This document shows positions 7,207-13,927 of a stretch of DNA of 32,533 nt, piece after piece. Position 1 is the first letter of the stretch. Every line of letters starts with the position of its first letter. The translations under genes were made by a program, and so were the position numbers. The stretch is from Rhizobiales bacterium 65-9 (GTDB taxonomy: Bacteria; Pseudomonadota; Alphaproteobacteria; Rhizobiales; Beijerinckiaceae): positions 6,181 to 38,713 of the forward strand of contig MKVY01000027.1 in assembly GCA_001899525.1 (NCBI GenBank). The letters are read 5' to 3'. The notes under the pieces were generated by a model. The model ran no database searches and was not told where the DNA came from. It worked only from the letters and a program-made list of their open reading frames with translations.

Positions 7207-8064
7207 ATGAGAACCTTTCTCCCCACCCTCGGCGTTTTTCTGGCCCTCGGCGGCCCTGCGGCCGCCGTGATCGGGGCGCCGCCGGTGCGCGATCCCGACG
7301 GGTCGCGCCGGCACACCGTCGCCATCGTTCTCCAGCGCGGCCTCTGCACAGGCGTCTTGATCGACCGCGACCTGGTGCTGACCGCCGCCCACTGCCTGAC
7401 GCGCAACCGGATCAAATCCGTGGTGTCGCTCGACGAACGGATGAAGCCGCGCTTCCTGTCGGTCGCGGCGGCGACCATCCATCCCTCGTTCCGGTTCGCG
7501 ACGCGCCCGGTCGATGCGGAGGGCGCCGATCTCGCCCTGGTCAGGCTCGCCGCCCCCGCTCCGGCCGACATGAGCCCGGCGCCGATCTCGCGCTTCGGCG
7601 ACTCCGGCGATCTCACGCTCGCCGGATTCGGCGTCGGCAGCGACAGCGGCCGCGGCGCGGCGAAAGCCGGCACGCTGCGCGAGGCGCCGATGCGCGCCCG
7701 CGCGCTGAGCTGGCGCGACAACCGCATGATCGCGGCCATCGGCGGCTCGAGCAGCCAGGCCCGCATCGGACTTGGGGGATGCCGCGGCGATTCCGGCGGA
7801 CCGCTCTATGCGTCCGGCGTCTCGACGGTGGTCGGCATCGTGAGCTGGTCGTCGGGCGCCCCAGGCAAGAAGGGCGCGTGCGGCGGCCTCACCGTCGCAA
7901 CCGAGATCAGCGACCACGCCCGCTGGATCAGCGCGGCGAGCAGCGAGCTGCGCGCCTCGACGGAGATCGCCGTCGCGCCGCCGCGCGCGAGCGCGCCGAA
8001 CCGCGTCGCGCCGCCCTCGCCCCGGCAGGTGTTTCCCGATCTCACCCGGGACTACAGCCGCTGA
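7207..8064 (+). CDS. Secreted trypsin-like serine protease (S1 family), second of two inside the GTA operon
   Basis: This 285-residue protein has a signal peptide (about 1-20, MRTFLPTLGVFLALGGPAAA) and an S1 protease domain with His62 in LTAAHC, Asp108 in GADLALVRL and Ser196 in CRGDSGGP. A Pro/Ala/Arg-rich C-terminal tail of about 35 residues (after residue 250) follows the catalytic domain and is absent from the first protease. The gene lies 51 bases after the first protease and has its own promoter-like sequence. It converges on the capsid gene, which ends 30 bases away. Both proteases look enzymatically intact, which argues that they are under selection and not decaying. Substrate and biological role cannot be read from the sequence. 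Confidence 0.9.
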   Translation: MRTFLPTLGVFLALGGPAAAVIGAPPVRDPDGSRRHTVAIVLQRGLCTGVLIDRDLVLTAAHCLTRNRIKSVVSLDERMKPRFLSVAAATIHPSFRFATRPVDAEGADLALVRLAAPAPADMSPAPISRFGDSGDLTLAGFGVGSDSGRGAAKAGTLREAPMRARALSWRDNRMIAAIGGSSSQARIGLGGCRGDSGGPLYASGVSTVVGIVSWSSGAPGKKGACGGLTVATEISDHARWISAASSELRASTEIAVAPPRASAPNRVAPPSPRQVFPDLTRDYSR

Positions 8065-8071
8065 GGGACAG

Positions 8072-8087
8072 GCGGCGCATACGCCGC
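8072..8087. terminator. Short hairpin between convergent protease and capsid genes
   Basis: GCGGCG (8072-8077) and CGCCGC (8082-8087) form a perfect six-pair stem with a CATA loop, in the 30-base gap between the stops of the plus-strand protease and the minus-strand capsid gene. There is no T-run on either side, so terminator activity is uncertain. Confidence 0.35.
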
Positions 8088-8094
8088 GCCGGCG

Positions 8095-9345
8095 TCAGCT
8101 CGCGTCAAACTTCATCAGCTTGATCGCGTCGAAGTCCTGCACGCCGCCGCCGACGCGCTTCGTCGTGTAGAAGAGCACATAGGGCTTCGCCGAATAGGGA
8201 TCGCGCAGCACGCGCAAGCCCAGGCGATCGACGACGAGATAGCCGCGGCGGAAATCGCCGAAGGCGACCGCGTAGGCGCCGGTCGCGATGTCCGGCATCT
8301 CCTCGACCTCCACGACCGGGAAGCCCATCAGCAGCGCGGGCTGGCCGACGGCCGCCGGCGGCGTCCAGAGATATTCGCCGGTCGACGATTTGAACTTGCG
8401 CACGACGGCCTGCGTCTTGCGATTCATCACGAAGCTCGCGTTCTGCCGGAACGTTCCCTTCAGCGCATAGATCAGATCGACAAGCTGATCGGACGGGTTG
8501 CTCACCGCGAAGCCGCCGGCGACGCCAGTGGCGAGATAGCCGATATTGCCCCAGCTCCAGGAGCCGTTCGCCACCTTCGTGTAATTCAGAAAGCCCTTCG
8601 GCTGGCTCGTCCCGCTTCCGTTCACCAGCGCCGCGCTCTCCTGTTCGGCGAACGCGGTCTCGATCTCGTCGGCGAGCCAGCGGTCGATATCGAGCACCGC
8701 GTCGTCGAGAATCGTCTGCGTCGCAGCCGGCATCGCGTAGAGCTCCATCGCCGGAAAGCTCAGCTCGGCGAGGGTCGGCGACGCCGTCTGCGGGCGCGAC
8801 GCCGTTTCGCCGACCCAGCCGGCGGCGGCGCCGACGGTGGAGAAGGCCTTCTTGTAGGTTCCGACAGAGACGCGGCGCACGGATGCGATTCCGCGAATGG
8901 GAGACAGGAGAGAGAGGCGGCGCAGCACCTCCTCCTCGGTGTTCGGCGGCGCGAGATAGCCGCCGTCCGGTCCGGAGCCCGCCGAGAGCGCCTTTTTCTC
9001 GATCTCCCTCAGCCCGGAAAATTCGCCGGCGCGCACATAGGCGTCGAAAGCCTGCTTGTGCTCAACGACGCGCTGATCGTGGACCGCGTGCGCGCCCGTC
9101 TCGAGCCGCGGGCGCGCCTGCTTGAGAAGAAGCTCGTCAAGCTGGCGCTTCTGCGCATCGAGGCTGTCGCTGATGCGCGCGACCTTCTCGCTGGTCAGCA
9201 CATCGGCGGCGCCGCGCTTCTCGATCTCGCGCAGACGCGCGTCATTGTCGGACTTGAAGATTTCAAATCCGCGCGTGAAGTTCGCGAGCGCCTCCGACGC
9301 GTCGCGTTCGACAGCCTTGGTTTCGGGAATGATTGCTTCGTTCAT
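8095..9345 (-). CDS. GTA major capsid protein, HK97 fold (g5-like)
   Basis: This 416-residue protein has a charged, helical N-terminal scaffold-like region (about 1-115, with KQRQLDELLLKQ-like heptads) that the prohead protease probably removes. The HK97 capsid core follows, with GGYLAPPNTEEEVLRRLSLLSPIRGIASV, AAGWVGETASRPQTASPTLAELSFPAMELYA and SFVMNRKTQAVVRKFKSSTGEYLW. It overlaps the prohead protease gene by ATGA. Length and domain order match phage HK97-type major capsid proteins used by GTAs. Downstream of it the GTA operon is interrupted by the two opposite-strand proteases, whereas in RcGTA the connector gene follows directly. Confidence 0.95.
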   Translation of the reverse strand: MNEAIIPETKAVERDASEALANFTRGFEIFKSDNDARLREIEKRGAADVLTSEKVARISDSLDAQKRQLDELLLKQARPRLETGAHAVHDQRVVEHKQAFDAYVRAGEFSGLREIEKKALSAGSGPDGGYLAPPNTEEEVLRRLSLLSPIRGIASVRRVSVGTYKKAFSTVGAAAGWVGETASRPQTASPTLAELSFPAMELYAMPAATQTILDDAVLDIDRWLADEIETAFAEQESAALVNGSGTSQPKGFLNYTKVANGSWSWGNIGYLATGVAGGFAVSNPSDQLVDLIYALKGTFRQNASFVMNRKTQAVVRKFKSSTGEYLWTPPAAVGQPALLMGFPVVEVEEMPDIATGAYAVAFGDFRRGYLVVDRLGLRVLRDPYSAKPYVLFYTTKRVGGGVQDFDAIKLMKFDAS

Positions 9346-9923
9346 GCAGCGCTCCTTGTCGCGTGGAAAAGAGTCGCGGCGCGCCTCAACTGCGCGGCCA
9401 GCGTTGTTCCGTCGCCGTCGATCATGAAGGCGTCGCGTTCGACGGCGGAAACGCGGGCCTCGGGCAACATGGGAAATGTCACGATCGAGATCTCCCAGAG
9501 ATCGATCGCGATCAGCCGCCGCACGCCGCCGCGACCATCGCTGCGCGCGCGCTCGGCCTTGAAGCCGATGGACAGGCCATCGACCGCGCCCTGGCGGATG
9601 AGCGCGAACACGTCGCGCGCCCGCGCCACGGCGAGATTGAGCCGGCCCTGCGCATAGAGCCCGCGTTCGTCCTCCGCGAGCGACAGCCAGACGCCAATCG
9701 GCTCCTTCGCCTCATGCTGCCAGAGCATGCGAACGCCTGCGGCGCCGCGCTTTCTCAGCGACGAGACGAAGGCGCCGCGCGCCACCGTGTCGTTCGCCAT
9801 ATCGACGCGATCGAACAGGCTCGCATAGCCGGCGACGGCTCCGTCGTCCTGGCCGACCCAGTCTTTTCCGCGCGGCGGCGCGCGCAGGATGTCGAGGGGC
9901 GCGAATCTCGCTTCGAACGTCAC
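9342..9923 (-). CDS. GTA prohead (maturation) protease, U35/HK97 family (g4-like)
   Basis: This 193-residue prohead protease has the family signatures GYASLFDRVDMANDTVARGAF, MLWQHEAKEPIG (probable catalytic His70), DGLSIGFKA (probable nucleophile Ser118) and LWEISIVTFPMLPEA. It should cleave the scaffold region of the capsid protein encoded immediately downstream, which it overlaps by ATGA. Its own start overlaps the stop of a small basic ORF by ATGA. Length is normal for the family. Confidence 0.93.
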   Translation of the reverse strand: MTFEARFAPLDILRAPPRGKDWVGQDDGAVAGYASLFDRVDMANDTVARGAFVSSLRKRGAAGVRMLWQHEAKEPIGVWLSLAEDERGLYAQGRLNLAVARARDVFALIRQGAVDGLSIGFKAERARSDGRGGVRRLIAIDLWEISIVTFPMLPEARVSAVERDAFMIDGDGTTLAAQLRRAATLFHATRSAA

Positions 9924-10096
9924 TGGCGCGATCCGTTCCGGTCGGCGCCGGCCGCTTGAGCCGGCTCGCCGCGGGCGCGCGCGCCGAGCTTCCGGATCGT
10001 GGTGAAAAAACCCCTGATCGCCTCGGCCGGCTCCGGCGTCGGCCGCTCGCGGCGGCCGCGCCCGGCCTGCGGCCGCGCGTGCGATGGTCGCGTCAT
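9920..10096 (-). CDS. Small basic hypothetical protein in the GTA operon
   Basis: This 58-codon ORF starts at 10096 with a clear AGGAG about seven bases upstream and ends in an ATGA overlap with the prohead protease gene. Both features support translation. The product is Arg/Pro/Ala-rich in its first 25 residues, followed by AEAIRGFFTTIRKLGARAR, which could form a short amphipathic helix. The start sits 36 bases after the membrane-protein gene. I do not recognise a family. The longer open frame up to 10294 is not supported by a ribosome site. Confidence 0.6.
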   Translation of the reverse strand: MTRPSHARPQAGRGRRERPTPEPAEAIRGFFTTIRKLGARARGEPAQAAGADRNGSRQ

Positions 10097-10131
10097 GCTC
10101 TTCTCCTGCATTCGACGAAAGAGAGTGCGCG

Positions 10132-10365
10132 TCACGCCGCGTTGCGGCGATTGAAGCGCGTCAGCTCGCGGACGAAATCCTTGACGTGGCGGTTGGCGTC
10201 CGACACCTCGCGCGTGGCGCGGCCCAGCGCGTCGTTGGCGGCCGTCAGCGCCCGCGCCAGTACGACGCACAGCAGCGTCGCGCCGCCGGCCCACAAAGCC
10301 AGCACGAGATGCGCGAGATCGCCGCGCGCGATCACCGCCTCGACGACCAGGCGAAGGCTATCCAT
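10132..10365 (-). CDS. Small single-pass membrane protein of the GTA operon (g3.5-like)
   Basis: This 77-residue protein has one hydrophobic segment (about residues 17-40, LAHLVLALWAGGATLLCVVLARAL) and a charged helical C-terminus (REVSDANRHVKDFVRELTRF). A small protein of this shape between portal and protease genes is common in alphaproteobacterial GTA clusters. The start at 10365 overlaps the end of the portal gene by eight bases. Its role is unknown; the position suggests a GTA-associated function and the topology would allow a membrane or release role. Confidence 0.7.
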   Translation of the reverse strand: MDSLRLVVEAVIARGDLAHLVLALWAGGATLLCVVLARALTAANDALGRATREVSDANRHVKDFVRELTRFNRRNAA

Positions 10366-11551
10366 CGCTCGCCGCCGACGCCCGCGCGCCATAGCCGAGA
10401 GCTGAGCGACGCTCGTCCTCGCTCAGCACCTCGCCGGCGGAAAGAACGCGGTCCCACAACGCTTTTCTCTCCTCGGAGAGCGCCGGAATCTGATCGAGGT
10501 CGATCTCGGCGCGGAGGTTGCGCGCGTCCGGCCAGGCCGGCTTCAACCATTGCAGCAGAGCGCGCGCGATGCGCAGCGCGAGCGGCGTCACGGTCTGGCG
10601 CCAGAAGGCGCGATTCGCCTCCTGATAATTCGCGTAGGTCGCGTCGCCCGGCAGACCGATCAGCATCGGCGGCACGCCGAAGGCGAGCGCGATCTCGCGC
10701 GCCGCCGCGGCTTTCGCCTCGATGAAATCCATGTCCTTCGGCGACAGGGACAACGGCTTCCAGTCGAGACCGCCCTCCAGAAGAAGCGGCCTGCCGGCGT
10801 TCACCGCGCCCTGGAAATTCTCCTCAAGCTCCGCCTTCAGGCGCGCGAACTGCGCATCCGAGAGATGCGCGTGATCGCCGGCGGCGTAAACCAGCGCGCC
10901 GGAAGGACGCGCGGCGTTGTCGAGCAGCGCCTTGTTCCACTGGCCGGCGGCGTTGTGAATGTCGAGCGCCGACGCTGCCGCCTCCATCGGCGCCAGGCCA
11001 TAGTGATCATCGAGGGGATGAAAGAAATTCAGATGCAGGATCGACGGCACGGGCGCGCGGTCCTGACGAAAGCGCACCGTGCTTGCTTCGACCGTGTAGT
11101 CGTAAGCGTCGGCCCAACCGCCAACGCCGGGAACGACGCGCATGCGGTCGGGTCGAAGCGCGTAAAGCTCGCGCGGCTCGCCGTCGACGAGCACGCTTTC
11201 GATATAGGCGTTGCCCGCCACCAGCAGATACGACGCGATCGCCTCAAGAAATGAGGCGCCGCCGTCGCGCGGATTGGGAGCGCTCATGAGAGCGAGAAAG
11301 GGATGCTCATCCAGTTCGCGCCGCCCGTCGAACAGCAGCATCGGCGCGGACGCAACGGATTCGGCGACGAGGCGGACGCAGCGAAAGGCGACGGCGTTCT
11401 TCTGGTAGCCCTCGCGCGCCAGCGCGGCGTAATCGCGCGGCGTCCAGCGGGGCCGGCCCTGATCATAGAAGGCGATCAGCGGCCCGGCGCGGGAATCCTT
11501 CACTTCGCGCTGATCCGCGCGGCCGAACCATCGCTGAAGCAATGAAGGCAT
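10358..11551 (-). CDS. GTA phage portal protein, HK97 family (g3-like)
   Basis: This 397-residue portal shows the HK97 family pattern: the N-terminal YAALAREGYQKNAVAFRCVRLVAESVAS, FLEAIASYLLVAGNAYIESV, ILHLNFFHPLDDHYGLAPMEAAASALD, and the C-terminal REIALAFGVPPMLIGLPGDATYANYQEANRAFWRQTV. It forms the dodecameric ring through which DNA is packaged. An AGGTGA sequence lies a few bases before ATG at 11551. It follows the large terminase after a 52-base gap and overlaps the small membrane protein gene at its end. Confidence 0.95.
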   Translation of the reverse strand: MPSLLQRWFGRADQREVKDSRAGPLIAFYDQGRPRWTPRDYAALAREGYQKNAVAFRCVRLVAESVASAPMLLFDGRRELDEHPFLALMSAPNPRDGGASFLEAIASYLLVAGNAYIESVLVDGEPRELYALRPDRMRVVPGVGGWADAYDYTVEASTVRFRQDRAPVPSILHLNFFHPLDDHYGLAPMEAAASALDIHNAAGQWNKALLDNAARPSGALVYAAGDHAHLSDAQFARLKAELEENFQGAVNAGRPLLLEGGLDWKPLSLSPKDMDFIEAKAAAAREIALAFGVPPMLIGLPGDATYANYQEANRAFWRQTVTPLALRIARALLQWLKPAWPDARNLRAEIDLDQIPALSEERKALWDRVLSAGEVLSEDERRSALGYGARASAASDG

Positions 11552-11603
11552 TACTCACCTCATGAGTATTTTTTCAACCGAGGGGCGGCGTTTTCGACTG
11601 CGC

Positions 11604-12959
11604 TCAGATCGCCCTGACGCGGGGGCCGTTGCTTCCCGCGCGCGTCAAGGCCGTCACGGCCCAGACGAAGGCGTCGAGGCGATCGGGCGAACGGCCAGAC
11701 GACAGGCCGCCGGCGGAGAAATCGCACATCTCATCCTCCAGCGCCGGAAAGGCGCCGCAGAACTTCACGCGGCCCTGCTCCATCAGATGCGCGACGGGCT
11801 CGGCGCGCAGATATTTTCCGCGCGTGGCGCGCGCCGCGATCACCGGCGCATTCTCATCCGCCTCGCGCAGAACGGCCGCGACCATGTCGCCGCCCTGGTT
11901 GACCTCGGCCACGATCGCGTCGGCCTGAAACCGGTGAAACAGCGCCAGCGCGCGCCGCGCCCATTCGGCGGGACGCGCCGCGCTCGCGGTGTCGTCGGCG
12001 AGAACGAACATGACGCCTGCCGCATCGATTCCGGCCGCGACGATTCCGCAAGCATCGGCGCGGCGCGTCGAGGACGCGGGCGGATCGACCGCGACGACGA
12101 TGCGCGCCAGCGGCGGAGCGCCTGAAACGCGCGACGCCTCGATCAGCGCGCGGGAGAACAGCGCGCCTTCGCGATCCTCGATCAGTTCGCCGTCAAGCTC
12201 CTGCCGTCCGAGCCGCGTGCCGACATAGCGCGCGACGACGGCGTCATAGAAAGCCGGCGCGAGCTGATAGATGTTGGCGCTCGTCTTCGCGCGCGTCACC
12301 GCCGTCTTCGGATCGCCGAGAAGCCGCTTCAGCAGCGGAACCGGGCGCGGCGTCGTCGTCGCGAGTTCGCGTGGACGATCGCCGAGCCGCAGCGCGAACT
12401 GCAGATTGTCCCACGCCGCGTCGGCATAGCGCCATTTCGCAATCTCGTCAGCCCAGGCGGCCGCGAACTGAGGGCCGCGCAACTGATCGGGATCCTCCGC
12501 GGAAAAGCATTGCGCCACAGCGCCATTCGGCCAGACGAGCCGGCGCCGCGTCGCTTCGTAAGTTGGCCGCTGACGGGCGGGGTGGACGGCGCGTAGTCCC
12601 GACACGCCGTCGATCATCACCTCGCGCACGTCAGCGGCCGTTTCACCGACAAGCGCGATGGGGGAAACCGGCTTGTCGGCGAAGGGCGGCAGGCCAAGCG
12701 CCAGCGCCCTCACCCATTCGGCGCCGGCGCGCGTCTTGCCCGCGCCGCGACCGCCCAACATCAGCCAGACGGTCCAATCGCCGTCCGGCGGAAACTGATC
12801 ATCCCGACCGAGAAACTCCCAGTCCGTCGCCATCGTCCGCAAAAGCCGCGTCGACATCGCGCCGAGGATCTGTTTCTCCGTCAGCCCCTGACGCCGGCAA
12901 TCCGCGAAGAAGCCGCGTAAGAGTCTTGCGGCACTCCTGGATGTCGCGGTCGATGTCAT
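11604..12959 (-). CDS. terL: GTA terminase large subunit (g2-like)
   Basis: With the start at 12959 the protein is 451 residues. The ATPase Walker A is GGRGAGKT (about 69-76), preceded by the GTA-typical DWEFLGRDDQFPPDGDWTVWLMLG. A Walker B region and the adenine-binding segments follow, and the C-terminal nuclease domain starts at IVVAVDPPASS. The start has GGAGGA five bases upstream. Shorter ATG starts at 12857 and 12833 lack such a site, although homology is clear only from about there. It packages DNA headfully in GTAs. With the chosen start it overlaps the small-terminase-like gene by 161 bases in another frame. Confidence 0.93.
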   Translation of the reverse strand: MTSTATSRSAARLLRGFFADCRRQGLTEKQILGAMSTRLLRTMATDWEFLGRDDQFPPDGDWTVWLMLGGRGAGKTRAGAEWVRALALGLPPFADKPVSPIALVGETAADVREVMIDGVSGLRAVHPARQRPTYEATRRRLVWPNGAVAQCFSAEDPDQLRGPQFAAAWADEIAKWRYADAAWDNLQFALRLGDRPRELATTTPRPVPLLKRLLGDPKTAVTRAKTSANIYQLAPAFYDAVVARYVGTRLGRQELDGELIEDREGALFSRALIEASRVSGAPPLARIVVAVDPPASSTRRADACGIVAAGIDAAGVMFVLADDTASAARPAEWARRALALFHRFQADAIVAEVNQGGDMVAAVLREADENAPVIAARATRGKYLRAEPVAHLMEQGRVKFCGAFPALEDEMCDFSAGGLSSGRSPDRLDAFVWAVTALTRAGSNGPRVRAI

Positions 12960-13500
12960 CCGTCTCCTCCGCCTGCGCCGGCTCATCGGACCGCCGCGCG
13001 CCGGCGCTCATGGCCGCAAGCTCGCGCAGCATGCGCGTCAGCACCGCAAGCGCGCGCGCGTCGCGCTCGCCGGCGGCGGCCTCATCGGCGCCGATGCGTT
13101 TCTCGATCTCCGCGACGTGCTTCTCGGCGACGCGCCAGAGGCGATCCACAAGCGCGTTCTGACGATCCGCATCCGATGCCGGAACGGCGCGGGCGTCGTC
13201 GCCGCCTGTCGGCGCGATCGCCTTCAGCGAGCCGGAGCGCGCGGGGCGCGGCGTCTTCGCCTGCGGCGCGCGTTTCGCCTGGCCGGATTTCCGCGCCGGC
13301 TTCTCGGCTTCGCCTTTCGCCGCGCGCCGGCGTGATCGCCGCCACTTTTCAGCGGCCGCATAGCGGCTCACGGTCGACGCGGAAACGGTCAGCCGCCGCG
13401 CGATCTCGGTCGCTTTGACATCCTCTTCGTAAAGCGCCTTCGCCGCATCGATCGTCTCGCGCGACAGGGGCTCGAACGGATTTCGCTTCTTCACGCCCAT
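12799..13500 (-). CDS. Small-terminase-like helix-turn-helix protein upstream of terL
   Basis: This 233-residue protein starts MGVKKRNPFEPLSRETIDAAK and has a helix-turn-helix at about residues 13-56 (VKATEIARRLTVSASTVSRYAAAEKWRR). A Lys/Arg/Ala-rich linker and a helical C-terminal half follow. HTH proteins of this type sit directly upstream of terL in Rhizobiales GTA clusters and probably act as the small terminase that recognises DNA. The start at 13500 was taken because the frame upstream to 13674 is low-complexity and has no ribosome site. The C-terminal 53 codons overlap terL, which is long for a real overlap, so the true end or the terL start may differ. Confidence 0.7.
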   Translation of the reverse strand: MGVKKRNPFEPLSRETIDAAKALYEEDVKATEIARRLTVSASTVSRYAAAEKWRRSRRRAAKGEAEKPARKSGQAKRAPQAKTPRPARSGSLKAIAPTGGDDARAVPASDADRQNALVDRLWRVAEKHVAEIEKRIGADEAAAGERDARALAVLTRMLRELAAMSAGARRSDEPAQAEETDDIDRDIQECRKTLTRLLRGLPASGADGETDPRRDVDAAFADDGDGLGVSRSG

Positions 13501-13531
13501 CGGAAGCCCTGTCGCGAAAGGACCGCCGCCA

Positions 13532-13717
13532 TCAGCGGCGCGCCGGCGCGTCGGAGACGGCCTGCCGCCGCCGGCCGCGCCCGTCATCGGCCGCCCTGTC
13601 GCGGCGTTCGGCGCCGGCGGCTTCGCGCGGCGATGTCCGCGCCGCGGTTTCAAGGGACGTCGCGCCGGCGGCATGGGCGCGCGGCGGCGCCGCGCGCGAG
13701 GAGCGCTGATCAGCCAT
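13532..13717 (-). CDS. Doubtful small ORF at the head of the GTA operon
   Basis: This 61-codon ORF starts with MADQRSSRAAPPRAHAA. It lies about 90 bases downstream of the predicted GTA promoter start and has AGGA about eight bases before its ATG at 13717. It ends 31 bases before the small-terminase-like start. Composition is Arg/Ala-rich and low-complexity, and no family is recognised. In such GC-rich DNA this may be chance; the only support is the ribosome site and the position. Confidence 0.3.
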   Translation of the reverse strand: MADQRSSRAAPPRAHAAGATSLETAARTSPREAAGAERRDRAADDGRGRRRQAVSDAPARR

Positions 13718-13813
13718 GATTGATTCCTGAGAGGTCGCCGCGATCAACCGCGGGAAGAATTTCAGCGGCCCGTCCGGCCGCGCCGCCCAGTCACAATTCT
13801 TGAGCGTGCCTGA

Positions 13814-13842
13814 ACCCTACCGGACCAGCGTCACGCTGTCAA
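13814..13842 (-). promoter_or_regulatory. Putative sigma-70-type promoter of the GTA operon
   Basis: On the minus strand a perfect TTGACA (13842-13837) is followed by a 17-base spacer and TAGGGT (13819-13814), three of six matches to the -10 consensus. It lies in the otherwise gene-poor stretch 13501-13927 upstream of the first GTA genes and points into them. That stretch otherwise holds only the doubtful small ORF, an AT-rich patch (13846-13880) and the terminator-like hairpin of the neighbouring gene. No CtrA-type TTAA-N7-TTAA box was seen. Confidence 0.5.
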
Positions 13843-13904
13843 TGACTTTTTTCCTAGGATTTTGATCATAGAAATTATGGCGCAGCTCCGCTCCGGCGTT
13901 GCCC

Positions 13905-13920
13905 CCCGGCTCCGGCCGGG
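13905..13920 (-). terminator. Terminator-like hairpin after the ThDP enzyme gene
   Basis: CCCGGC (13905-13910) pairs with GCCGGG (13915-13920) around a four-base loop, beginning eight bases past the TAA of the minus-strand gene ending at 13928. There is no immediate T-run, so it may be a weak or factor-aided terminator. Confidence 0.4.
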
Positions 13921-13927
13921 AGTCCGC

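Noticed and set aside
1..13842. Ordinary integrated prophage
   Set aside because: No integrase, attachment-site repeat, repressor, replication or lysis gene was seen, and gene order and protein sizes match a gene transfer agent cluster.
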